The notes beneath the pieces were generated by a model, which was not told the origin of the DNA, did not search any database, and saw only the letters and a program-made list of their open reading frames with translations. Positions 7,293-14,767 of a stretch of 27,047 bases of DNA are shown in pieces. Location of the stretch: contig JBFLXH010000035.1 of the NCBI GenBank assembly GCA_040757295.1, forward strand, positions 1-27,047, written 5' to 3'. Each line of letters opens with the position of its first letter. Position 1 is the stretch's first letter. Both the position numbers and the translations under genes were made by a program. The stretch is from JAGXSE01 sp040757295 (GTDB taxonomy: Bacteria > Bacillota > PH28-bin88).

Positions 7293-8733
7293 TGGCTTGC
7301 AGCAACAGGCTCAGCAAATCCTTCATCCCATCCACCGGGATTTCCAAAGAACTATATCGGCCGTCAAAGGGTTTTAACTCCAAAGCAGCGCAAATCCGGC
7401 TATAGTTATGAGAAACGCTCCCGGCAGATACCTGGAAGTACTCTGCCAAGTACTGCTGGGTGAGCTGGTGGTCAAACAGCTCCAACTTAGCCATGGCATA
7501 AATTATGCTTGCTGCCCAAACACCAGGCTTGTTAATCCGGGGATTTTCCTGCTGGGTAAAGTCATACCACATGTGCAGCCCGGAATAAATCTGCTCAGGA
7601 GTAAACCGGTGCTTTGCCATTTCAGCATCTAATAATTCCGCCACTCTCCGGTGAGAGGGCTGCAGCCAAGGAAATTGATCAAGGGACGGCAGCCCTTCTG
7701 GTCTGGTCATGCCTAACATTTTCTTCAGCCGCTTAACATCGTATTTGGTCTCTGCCTCTTTCCCGGTACCATGGATGGCCATGCGGCGCAGGATCTTTTC
7801 CACTCTCTGGCTGCCTTCGGAACTGCGCAAGGCCTCGCGGGGAGACAAGCCGCCCAGGTCTGCCAAGGGTTGATCGATCCATTGGCGGTGGGCTTCGTTG
7901 GCCAGCATCTCATTTACAAAACTCTGCAATTCAGGGATCTGGGGAGCATCCTGCAAATTAAAGGTAGAAATAGCTTCCTCACCCTTAGCGGCTTCGGACA
8001 ACTGTTCAGCCAGAAAATCCACCATTGCCTCCAATTCAAATCCCCATTCCCGCAAATACCGGTTATAGCCGCCAGGGGCCCCTGGCTCCAGCAAGTCAAG
8101 GAATTCATGATAATCGCTCCGCACCATCTGCAGTAAGGGATTTTTGAAAAAAGGAGGCAGAATTGTTGCTCCCATAAAAAAGCGATAATAATTTCCTGCC
8201 GGCAAAAGGCGGGTAACCAGAAGAGATTTTTTTTCTGCTCTGGATAAAATGCCTGGCTCGGATACCTCGTATTTCCCGCCACGCAAAAGGTCTTTGACGG
8301 TCAACCCCCGCCCGGCATCTATATCTACAACTTCATAAAGGGAAATTATGGCCTCGGCCCATCCTTCCAAAAGGCTCACAACTCTGGGATCAAGTGTTCC
8401 CCTGTTTTCAGCCAGATAACTGCTTATGAGGCTTTGGTCATATTTTCCCAGGGGGCGGTAATCGAATAAAAACCAGTCAATAAAGCTGTCCCAAAGGTAA
8501 TCATCAATTTCCGGGTCTTCATCATCAAAAAAATCAACCATCGCCCGCTGCCGGTCTGCTTCCCAGGCAGGAGCTTCGGCATATTCGATTAGCCGCCGCT
8601 GCAGTTCCGCCGCCAGCACCTGCCAGCGTTTTGCCTCCAAATCAACCAAGTTGTCAACTCTAGCCCCACAGCAAGTTTTATATTTCTTCCCACTGCCACA
8701 AGGGCAAGGGGCTTTGGGCGCGATTTTAGTCAT
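7279..8733 (-). CDS. SEC-C motif protein of unknown function
   Basis: A 484-residue soluble protein. The N-terminus carries a SEC-C zinc-binding motif (CPCGSGKKYKTCC, residues 10-22), the metal-binding module also found at the end of SecA and in many otherwise unrelated proteins. The middle is acidic and helical without a recognisable catalytic motif. The C-terminal ~100 residues (WAASIIYAMAKLELF ... YLAEYFQVSAGSVSHNYSRI) look like a helix-turn-helix or cyclin-like fold and resemble DUF6398-type domains; this match is from memory and tentative. The start is the ATG at 8733 behind AAGGGGAAG. An in-frame extension upstream is only translated repeat DNA. The gene stands alone between repeat clusters. 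Confidence 0.8.
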   Translation of the reverse strand: MTKIAPKAPCPCGSGKKYKTCCGARVDNLVDLEAKRWQVLAAELQRRLIEYAEAPAWEADRQRAMVDFFDDEDPEIDDYLWDSFIDWFLFDYRPLGKYDQSLISSYLAENRGTLDPRVVSLLEGWAEAIISLYEVVDIDAGRGLTVKDLLRGGKYEVSEPGILSRAEKKSLLVTRLLPAGNYYRFFMGATILPPFFKNPLLQMVRSDYHEFLDLLEPGAPGGYNRYLREWGFELEAMVDFLAEQLSEAAKGEEAISTFNLQDAPQIPELQSFVNEMLANEAHRQWIDQPLADLGGLSPREALRSSEGSQRVEKILRRMAIHGTGKEAETKYDVKRLKKMLGMTRPEGLPSLDQFPWLQPSHRRVAELLDAEMAKHRFTPEQIYSGLHMWYDFTQQENPRINKPGVWAASIIYAMAKLELFDHQLTQQYLAEYFQVSAGSVSHNYSRICAALELKPFDGRYSSLEIPVDGMKDLLSLLLQAKSPH

Positions 8734-8923
8734 TATCTTCTTCCCCTTTATTAACCAGTTTCCAGCTGTATCTTTTTCCAAGAGATTATTTCGACACGGG
8801 ATAATGAATCCCTCCCCCTGTTCCTTAGTTTGCACACAGTCAAGCCTTAAAATAACAAAGTCTTCTTTTGGAAGACTCAAATCATGTGGTTGACTTTGTT
8901 GAAACGCATTACGGAAATTATGC

Positions 8924-9121
8924 TTTATCACAGATGGCTACCCGCTCTAATACCCCCGCTTCTTTAAAGCGGCGGGATATAAGAGCGGCTACGCCACTGC
9001 ATTAACTGGCCCCCTATGGGATTAACCAGTTCTAAGCTCCGGTAAACCGGAGCCAAGAACTGGTCGAATCTAAGCTTCAGCGGGGGACGCAATCCCCCAC
9101 TGAAGCCAAGACCCAGTTGAA
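8924..9121 (+). repeat. 198-bp three-hairpin element, copy B
   Basis: Opposite in orientation to copy A and of the same 198-base length. It sits inside the loop of the second hairpin of R2, between GGAAATTATGC and the 16 bases before GCATAATTCCC, as if inserted there. Third hairpin: GCTTCAG-GGGGG...CCCCC-CTGAAGC. Confidence 0.85.
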
Positions 9122-9228
9122 TCATACCTTTAAAGGAGCATAATTCCCTATGCGTTATAACAAAGTCTTCTTTTGGAAGACTCAAATCATGTGGTTGACT
9201 TTGTTGAAACGCATTACGGAAATTATGC

Positions 9229-9526
9229 TTTATCACAGATGGCTACCCGCTCTAATACCCCCGCTTCTGTAAAGCGGCGGGATATAAGAGCGGCTACGCC
9301 ACTGCATTAACTGGCCCCCTATGGGATTAACCAGTTCTAAGCTCCGGTAAACCGGAGCCAAGAACTGGTCGAATCTAAGCTTCAGCGGGGGACGCANNNN
9401 NNNNNNNNNNNNNNNNNNNNNNNNNNNNNNNNNNNNNNNNNNNNNNNNNNNNNNNNNNNNNNNNNNNNNNNNNNNNNNNNNNNNNNNNNNNNNNNNATCC
9501 CCCACTGAAGCCAAGACCCAGTTGAA
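9229..9526 (+). repeat. 198-bp three-hairpin element, copy C, split by an assembly gap
   Basis: Same as copy B, but interrupted by the N run. Without the 100 Ns it is again 198 bases, and the sequence either side joins exactly as in copy B. Confidence 0.85.
9397..9496. other. 100-N assembly gap
   Basis: A run of exactly 100 N, the conventional filler for a gap of unknown size. It lies inside the loop of the third hairpin of copy C. Confidence 0.97.
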
Positions 9527-9576
9527 TCATACCTTTAAAGGAGCATAATTCCCTATGCGTTATAACAACAAAGAGT

Positions 9577-9607
9577 ACTCAGAATTCAGGAGTCAGAACT
9601 CAGAATT
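9577..9607. repeat. short direct repeat ACTCAGAATTC
   Basis: ACTCAGAATTC occurs twice with a 20-base period (9577-9587 and 9597-9607), separated by AGGAGTCAGA, itself a variant of the same theme. Non-coding, between the tandem array and the anti-sigma terminator. Confidence 0.55.
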
Positions 9608-9693
9608 CTTGGAGGGCAAAAACTTTCCTTTCATTCTAGTTTGAAAATAGCCCCCATTTTTGTTTCTTTGATGGTGCCGTCATAGGCGGCATT

Positions 9694-9744
9694 GGGGTCT
9701 GGCTCCTGAGTACGGACTCCTGTCAGACAGGAGAACCGTCCCCC
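9694..9744. repeat. REP-like half-sites
   Basis: GGGGTCTGGCTCC (9694-9706), a perfect CTCCTGTC-A-GACAGGAG palindrome (about 9718-9734) and GAACCGTCCCC (9733-9743) lie together. The last 11-mer is also in the large palindrome at 26922-26932. The combination resembles REP sequences mobilised by RAYT transposases, which is an inference; no such transposase is in the window. Confidence 0.5.
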
Positions 9745-9760
9745 TTGTCTCGTCTCATTT

Positions 9761-9793
9761 AAAAGACTTCGCCCCGCAGGGCAACGGGGCGAA
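9761..9793 (-). terminator. intrinsic terminator of the sigma/anti-sigma unit
   Basis: On the minus strand TTCGCCCCG and CGGGGCGAA form a perfect 9-bp stem with an 8-base loop, followed by GTCTTTT. It begins ten bases after the stop codon of the anti-sigma gene. Confidence 0.7.
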
Positions 9794-9802
9794 AGCTGTT
9801 TG

Positions 9803-11623
9803 TTATGGATTTGGCCTTGTTCTGGGCAAGTTCGCAAAATAGATGCCACGGGAGGTTTTGCCGCTTTCCAGCCAGTCAAAAAGGATCTGCTGGGAGTCCC
9901 AAGACCAGGTGACACTCATATTGCCCATATCTGCCGTCGTTGTCACCTGCAAGACTTGGTGATTTAGACCCTGGTCAGCCAGGATCACCACATACAACCG
10001 GCCTATGGCATCAGTGAAAGCAATCTTTTTGCCGTCCGGCGACCAACTGACCAAGCGCCCTCCGCCTTCACGAGCCACCTGCACCAACCCGGTGCCGTCG
10101 GCGTTGACAAGCCACAGTCCCCGCTGGCGGGCGCCGGGCTGGGGTTCCGTAAATCCGATGTTAATGGCAACCCGCTTGCCATCGGGTGACCATGCGGGTA
10201 CCAGAGAGTCGGCGCCAATGGGCTGGGTCAAAGGGACCTCTTCCCCGTCCTGCCTGGAAACAACATATAGCCGGTCAATCCGCTTACCCTCGCTGTCCCG
10301 CTGGGACCGGTAGAAAACCAGTTTTGAACCATCCGGCGACCAGGCCGGATACAGGTCATTCCCCGAGGATTTGGTTAGAACATGAGTATCCCCATTTACA
10401 TCCATCACCATAATGTCCCCGCTGTCGTGGCGGGTAGTCAGATATGCCAATTCCCCTGCCGCAGACCATACCGGCCAGTAGGCCCAATAATCAGAAGGAT
10501 TGGCGTCCCGGCGCTGGGCTGCAGTACCGGAAGCATCCCTTGCCGGGTTAAACACCTGCCCTTGCAGGTTGGCAATCTGAACTTGCCAGTAGCCGTCCCT
10601 ATCTTCTACAAAGGCCAGGCGATCCCGCGCCGGAGACCAGACACCGCCGCCGGCAGTAACAGGGATGTTGATTGGACCAAGCAATTGGCGGTTCTTTCCA
10701 TCAAGGGTCGCCTTCCAGGCAGTGAACCTGCCATCACCAGCCTGCCGCTGGGACAGGTAATAAATCTCTTTTCCGTCAGCCGACCAAACCGGACGGATAT
10801 TGGCTTCTTTCTCCTCCACAATCAATGGGGATATCTCCATCCGCCCCACGGCTTCAACAGCGGCTATGGTAATAGGGCCAATAATCCCAGGCAGTTCCAG
10901 AGCGGCTTTCGGCTCTTCTGCCGGGTGATTTGCGGCCGGAGGCGAGGAAACCGGCGGCTTCAAGGTTGCACCGGCATCCTTTTGTTGAGGGGAAATTGCA
11001 GCTATAACTGTTTCACCGTTTTGCCCCGGCACTCTACCCACGGAAGGAACCCGTTCCCCTGAAGGTTCCCCGGAAAGAGGATCCGGGCTTCCCGGCTTCC
11101 CAGGGGCTTCCGTTCCTGGCCCAGCAACGCTAATTGGGGCCTGTTCTTCCAGAGTGTGGCCCTGAGGACCGGTTACTAAAGGGGTATTATCGCCAATCTT
11201 ATAACTGGGGTCAGGGTTAAAAACAACCTGAAGAGCCCTTTGGCCTACTGGCGCCAAGGCAGATGCGGCTAAAACCAGCATCAGGCAGCAGGCTGCCGCC
11301 AGTGACCTGGTACGGAGTGTAATCGATTTAACCAAGTCTTTCATGCCAAGCTCAACCCTGGCAGCAGGAGCAGGAACAACAACCGGCCCTGCCTCTGCCT
11401 GAGCAGCCGCCAGCCTGGACATGATGCGCTGGGTAAAATCAACTGGAGGTTCCACCTGGGTGCAGGATATTTCCAAGAGCCGGTTTAAATGCCGGCCCCG
11501 GACCATTTCGGCCTGGCATCCACCGCAGCCGGACAGGTGGGAATACAGGCCCTGTTCCTGGGACGCCGCAAGCTGACCGTCCAGATAGGTATATATGTTT
11601 TGTCTAACATCTTGACAGTTCAC
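9803..11623 (-). CDS. anti-sigma factor with zinc finger, membrane span and PD40 beta-propeller
   Basis: A 606-residue single-pass membrane protein. The N-terminus has an anti-sigma zinc-finger (zf-HC2 / ZAS) domain with HLSGCGGC (His-x3-Cys-x2-Cys, near residues 30-37), expected to hold the partner sigma factor in the cytoplasm. A hydrophobic segment (about 107-126) is followed by a Pro/Gly/Ser/Glu-rich linker to about residue 250. The remainder has several TolB/PD40-type blades, seen as VWSADGKEIYYLS, PAWSPDGSKLVFYRS, PAWSPDGKRVAI and VSWSPDGKKIAF. By topology the propeller lies outside the cell and could sense a ligand, sugar or cell-wall signal. It starts with GTG inside the sigma gene (20-nt overlap), so translation is coupled. 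The ligand and release mechanism are unknown. Confidence 0.88.
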   Translation of the reverse strand: MNCQDVRQNIYTYLDGQLAASQEQGLYSHLSGCGGCQAEMVRGRHLNRLLEISCTQVEPPVDFTQRIMSRLAAAQAEAGPVVVPAPAARVELGMKDLVKSITLRTRSLAAACCLMLVLAASALAPVGQRALQVVFNPDPSYKIGDNTPLVTGPQGHTLEEQAPISVAGPGTEAPGKPGSPDPLSGEPSGERVPSVGRVPGQNGETVIAAISPQQKDAGATLKPPVSSPPAANHPAEEPKAALELPGIIGPITIAAVEAVGRMEISPLIVEEKEANIRPVWSADGKEIYYLSQRQAGDGRFTAWKATLDGKNRQLLGPINIPVTAGGGVWSPARDRLAFVEDRDGYWQVQIANLQGQVFNPARDASGTAAQRRDANPSDYWAYWPVWSAAGELAYLTTRHDSGDIMVMDVNGDTHVLTKSSGNDLYPAWSPDGSKLVFYRSQRDSEGKRIDRLYVVSRQDGEEVPLTQPIGADSLVPAWSPDGKRVAINIGFTEPQPGARQRGLWLVNADGTGLVQVAREGGGRLVSWSPDGKKIAFTDAIGRLYVVILADQGLNHQVLQVTTTADMGNMSVTWSWDSQQILFDWLESGKTSRGIYFANLPRTRPNP

Positions 11624-12191
11624 GGCGTGCCCCCCTTTCCATTACAATTGACAGTCTTTTTTGCAAGAGCGCTTTTCCCCGGTAAAGCCGGGTTTCGATA
11701 GTTGATACCGGCAGCTCCATCACTTCGGAAATTTGTTGGTATGTTAGGTCTTCCAGGTAACGCAATACCAGCGGCACTCTGTATTTTTCCGGCAGTTCAA
11801 CAATGGCCCGCTGGACTAGTTGTTGGATTTCCCTGGACTCGTAATAGTCTTCCGGTTGAGATTCCATTTTGGGCACCAGCGGAGTGAATTCGATTACCTT
11901 GTCCAGGGGAACTGACTCCTGGGGCTTTTTCCGGAGCAAGCTGTAACAAATATTGCTGGCCACCTTGTACATCCAGGGAAAGAACGGCCTGGTTCCGTCA
12001 TACCTTTCCAAAACTTGATAGATTTTTAAAAAAACCTCCTGGGAAAGGTCCATGGCCTCTTCCGCATCGTTGGTCAGCCGGTAAGCCAAACTATAGACCT
12101 GTTTTTGATACCGGCGCACCAATTCGCTGAAGGACCCCATGTCCCCCTGGAGACACGACTTCACCAGCATTTCATCCGGCAGTCTGTCCAC
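11604..12191 (-). CDS. ECF-type RNA polymerase sigma factor
   Basis: A 195-residue group 4 sigma factor. Region 2 covers about residues 20-90 (FSELVRRYQKQVYSLAYRLTNDAEEAMDLSQEVFLKIYQ, then FFPWMYKVASNICYSLLRKK). Region 4 covers about 130-185 (LPEKYRVPLVLRYLEDLTYQQISEVMELPVSTIETRLYRGKALLQ) with its helix-turn-helix. Region 3 is lacking, as usual for the group. The start is a GTG with GAGGG eight bases upstream. It overlaps the anti-sigma gene downstream, the standard arrangement for a sigma/anti-sigma pair. The region in front contains an ECF-type promoter candidate, so it probably activates its own operon. Confidence 0.94.
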   Translation of the reverse strand: MDRLPDEMLVKSCLQGDMGSFSELVRRYQKQVYSLAYRLTNDAEEAMDLSQEVFLKIYQVLERYDGTRPFFPWMYKVASNICYSLLRKKPQESVPLDKVIEFTPLVPKMESQPEDYYESREIQQLVQRAIVELPEKYRVPLVLRYLEDLTYQQISEVMELPVSTIETRLYRGKALLQKRLSIVMERGARRELSRC

Positions 12192-12221
12192 TGTTTTCCC
12201 TCATTTCCTTATCTACCCTAT

Positions 12222-12250
12222 AATACGACCTGGGCTCCAAAAAACTTGCA
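12222..12250 (-). promoter_or_regulatory. candidate ECF (sigma-W-like) promoter of the sigma operon
   Basis: On the minus strand TGCAAG followed by a T run (-35 at 12245-12250) stands 17 bases before CGTATT (12222-12227). ECF sigma-W-type promoters read TGAAAC, a T-rich stretch, about 16 bases, then CGTA. The match is partial in the -35 and full for CGTA. It would start transcription about 25 bases upstream of the GTG. Confidence 0.45.
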
Positions 12251-12275
12251 CTTTTTTCAAAAAAAATTAGACACT

Positions 12276-12382
12276 TATAATGAGCAAGGCCACTAATTAT
12301 TCATTGATTTACCGTGGCCTCAAAGCGAATTTCATACTCGGCTTCATTATGATAATGCAATTTTATCCCTTGCCGAGTATAT
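12276..12382 (+). repeat. 107-bp two-hairpin repeat, copy 2
   Basis: Same element as at 3045, with both stems intact: AGGCCAC/GTGGCCT (12287-12293 / 12314-12320) and ATACTCGGC/GCCGAGTAT (12334-12342 / 12372-12380). Its immediate flanks, ATTAGACACT and AAGTGCCTAAT, are complementary except for one base, giving an apparent terminal inverted repeat of about 14 bp with the element ends. Lies between the sigma gene and the 3' end of the ubiB-like gene. Confidence 0.87.
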
Positions 12383-12450
12383 AAGTGCCTAATAGTTTTC
12401 TTTCTTGACAGCAGATTGTCCTGCTGGAGGGTTTTGCTAATGTTCACCAT

Positions 12451-14112
12451 TCAGCCTTTTAACTGGCCTTTTTTCGTCATGCCCAGGATCATCCAGAAGC
12501 CCATGCCGATAGCCAGCAAAAAGCCTCCCAATCCGATGATGGAAAGCCCGCGGAACTGGGGACCCGCGCCTGCCTGGAGCACTAACCCTGAACCCAGCAA
12601 AAGGGCTCCGGTAATGACACTGATACTAAGCCGCAAAGAGAATATTTCTATACTTTGATTTAGATCCTCAAGGCCCTTGTGGAAAAAAATAGTGGTAAAA
12701 TTCCCTTCAGCTAACCGGTGAATAAACTTGGCCACATCCCCGGGAATTGCCGCTGCCGTTTGCATTGTGTCGGCGGCCTTTTGATAAATTTTTTCCTGGG
12801 CTAGTTGGGGCCGCAGGCAGGATTGGACATATTCGAGGGCTAAAGAGCGCCCTACAGCCAGGACGTCCAACTGGGGATCAAGCCTTCTGGCTAAACCTTC
12901 TCCGGCTATGACCGCCTTAGCGACGGCCATAAATCTTCCCGGCACCTTAATCCCATGACGCAAGGCTACCTGGACCATACCGCCGATAAGGTGACCCATA
13001 TTAATCGAGCCCATCCCCAGCCTGCAGGCCTTATCCATTAGCTCCGACAGGTCTTCAAATAGTTCCTCCTTGCTGAAGTCCCTGGTAATAATTCCTAGTT
13101 TCAGGGTAAAGTCCATTACCCCAGCCACGTCTCTGTTAGCCAAAGCCAGAAGGAACTTGGCCACTTGGTAACGGAAAGCAGCATCAGCCCTTGTTACAAT
13201 GCCGAAATCAATCAAGCCGATGCGCCCGTCCGGCATCAGGAGCACGTTTCCGGGATGGGGATCCCCGTAAATAAGGCCCCCGCAAAAAAAAGGCATCCAA
13301 AGAGCATGCATTAGGTTCTGAGCATAATTTCCCATATCGCCGGCACCGGTTTTGACCCAATCGTTTATTTGTAGGCCTCTTACATAATCCATGGTCAGGA
13401 TCTGGCTGCTGGTATACTGCCAGTACACCCTGGGCACCACCACTCCGGGAAAATCCTTGGACAACTCCCTGAAGGTTTCCATATTGAGCGCCTCTGCCAT
13501 AAAATCGGTTTCTCGCTGGATCTGCCGGGTAAAGACCCGGATCAGCTCGTCCAAGTCGCAAGTTTGGCCAATTACGGTTGGGTGCAAAAAGCGAGTTAGC
13601 CATGGGATTAAATCTAAGTCCCGTTGAATCCAGCTTTTTACCCCTGGGCGCTGCACTTTAACAGCCACCTTTTTTCCGTCAGGCAATATGGCCAAATGAA
13701 CCTGGGCAATCGAGGCAGCTGCTACCGGGTTGAAATCAAAGTCCAAGAAAAGATGTTGGGGCTCTTGACCCAACTCTCGGCGAAACTGAGCCCTTACTTC
13801 CCGGTGGCCAAAACCTGGCACCTGGTCCTGCAAACCTCGCAGCTGGTCAGCCAGCTCTTTGGACGCTAAATCAGGCCTGGAGCTGATCACCTGCCCCAGC
13901 TTCACAAAGGTTGGGCCCAGGTCTTCCAACCACCTGCATACCAAGGGAGGCCGACCAAGTTCCAGCTTGGATGGGATAGGCTCTGCCTTAACCAAAGGCT
14001 TTAAAGCCGCTCTCCGGCGGCTGATGGCTCCTGTCCCCCGTCCCCATAAATAATAAAGGCCGAAACGGCCGCTGATCATTAATATCTCACCAAAACGGCT
14101 TAGCTTGGACAT
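12451..14112 (-). CDS. UbiB/ABC1-family atypical kinase-like protein
   Basis: About 553 residues. Members are protein-kinase-like ATPases linked to quinone and isoprenoid lipid metabolism; in Firmicutes their role is mostly unknown. Visible motifs: the family-specific KxGQ block as FVKLGQVISSRPDL (69-82), the Ala-rich loop as AAASIAQVH in place of a Gly-rich loop, the nucleotide Lys in VAVKVQRPG, the catalytic loop GDPHPGNVLL, and DFG in LIDFGIV. The C-terminal 55 residues form two membrane spans ending MTKKGQLKG. The ATG at 14112 with GGCGG upstream was preferred; a GTG nine codons earlier lies right against AAGAGG. The gene is flanked on both sides by 107-bp repeats in inverted orientation. 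No quinone-synthesis gene is adjacent. Confidence 0.92.
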   Translation of the reverse strand: MSKLSRFGEILMISGRFGLYYLWGRGTGAISRRRAALKPLVKAEPIPSKLELGRPPLVCRWLEDLGPTFVKLGQVISSRPDLASKELADQLRGLQDQVPGFGHREVRAQFRRELGQEPQHLFLDFDFNPVAAASIAQVHLAILPDGKKVAVKVQRPGVKSWIQRDLDLIPWLTRFLHPTVIGQTCDLDELIRVFTRQIQRETDFMAEALNMETFRELSKDFPGVVVPRVYWQYTSSQILTMDYVRGLQINDWVKTGAGDMGNYAQNLMHALWMPFFCGGLIYGDPHPGNVLLMPDGRIGLIDFGIVTRADAAFRYQVAKFLLALANRDVAGVMDFTLKLGIITRDFSKEELFEDLSELMDKACRLGMGSINMGHLIGGMVQVALRHGIKVPGRFMAVAKAVIAGEGLARRLDPQLDVLAVGRSLALEYVQSCLRPQLAQEKIYQKAADTMQTAAAIPGDVAKFIHRLAEGNFTTIFFHKGLEDLNQSIEIFSLRLSISVITGALLLGSGLVLQAGAGPQFRGLSIIGLGGFLLAIGMGFWMILGMTKKGQLKG

Positions 14113-14167
14113 TGTTTTCCGCCAGGCCAGTTTTTCCACCCTCTTACCCCAAATTGCCTACGCCAGC

Positions 14168-14274
14168 ATATACTCTGCAAGGGATAAAATTGCATTATCA
14201 TAATGAAGCCGAGTATGAAATTCGCTTTGAGGCCACGGTAAATCAATGAATAATTAGTGACCTCGCTCATTATA
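14168..14274 (-). repeat. 107-bp two-hairpin repeat, copy 3 (inverted)
   Basis: Same 107-base element on the minus strand, in the leader of the ubiB-like gene, 56 bases from its ATG. Each stem has one change: AGGTCAC opposite GTGGCCT (still G-T pairable) and GCAGAGTAT opposite ATACTCGGC. Flanks GCCA and TGGC are complementary. Confidence 0.87.
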
Positions 14275-14305
14275 ATTTGGCTGAAAAACTGTTTTTTATA
14301 CTTTG

Positions 14306-14767
14306 TCAAGGCCGAGGCTTTTGCTCAACGGCCTGAACATAGAGCATCAGCTTTTCCGAGATCATCAAGGCCTTTACGGTTAAAAGGACACTGGTCTCCC
14401 CCACTGTAATGATCCGGCGGTCGAACAGGTGATAGACCAAAAACGGGTCCAGCTCCCGCACTTCCCGACCGATAAAATCCTTTAATATATTATGGACTTT
14501 TTCCGCCACTGCCAGCCTAAGGACTTCATCAGGATTATCCACCAATTCTTCCACTTCTTTTACAATAAAAACCCTGGGCCCTTGCTTCTTTAGTTGTTCA
14601 AGGCTGGCTTTCTGCTGGTTAACCGTCATGGAAAGCTGCTGGATTTCCAGGTAAGCGGCCTTTAAGCGTTCTTCCAATACCACCACCATTAATGAGCTAC
14701 CGGTGATTAAACCTAGCACTAAAGCGCTAAAAACAGCCAGAGTAGATGCTGAGAAAATCCGCCTCAC
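14306..14767 (-). CDS. ytrI: YtrI-like sporulation membrane protein
   Basis: A 153-residue protein with one N-terminal membrane span (about residues 8-30), a coiled-coil stretch (LEERLKAAYLEIQQLSMTVNQQKASLEQLKKQ in pieces over 31-62) and a C-terminal domain. This topology and the place directly after ytrH match Bacillus YtrI, a mother-cell membrane protein needed for normal spores; the sequence itself diverges, so the name rests on context. The start is the GTG at 14767, which overlaps the TGA of ytrH as GTGA and has AGAGGTGG upstream. Longer readings of this frame upstream only translate the ytrH and coiled-coil genes out of phase. No strong terminator follows. Confidence 0.75.
   Translation of the reverse strand: MRRIFSASTLAVFSALVLGLITGSSLMVVVLEERLKAAYLEIQQLSMTVNQQKASLEQLKKQGPRVFIVKEVEELVDNPDEVLRLAVAEKVHNILKDFIGREVRELDPFLVYHLFDRRIITVGETSVLLTVKALMISEKLMLYVQAVEQKPRP

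Larger units (their letters stand above)
8854..9566 (+). repeat. tandem array of a 305-bp repeat unit
   Basis: A unit made of R2 left arm (8854-8923), a 198-bp element (8924-9121) and R2 right arm (9138-9161) is followed by a second copy exactly 305 bases on (9159-9228, 9229-9526, 9543-9566). The copies are almost identical; one visible difference is TTCTTTAAAG against TTCTGTAAAG in the first hairpin of the 198-bp element. The right arm of one unit merges with the left arm of the next. No gene lies in 8734-9802; the ATG-started peptides there are translated repeats. Confidence 0.88.

Noticed and set aside
8964..9236. Peptide frames starting MIKHNFRNAFQQSQPH in the tandem array
   Set aside because: They are translations of the R2 and 198-bp repeats, identical between copies, and the same peptide is also falsely fused to the front of the SEC-C gene. 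No ribosome site and no protein-like conservation beyond DNA identity.
8854..9566. CRISPR array
   Set aside because: Only two units of 305 bases, palindromic throughout, with no short direct repeats separated by unique spacers and no cas genes.
9631..9700. Coding-like tail NAAYDGTIKETKMGAIFKLE on the minus strand
   Set aside because: Looks like the end of some protein, but it is only about 25 codons, lacks a start and a family match, and merges into REP-like repeats. Too weak to call.
14275..14320. TTGACA followed by TATAAT as promoter of the ubiB-like gene
   Set aside because: The two boxes are 29 bases apart, far too distant for a sigma-A promoter.
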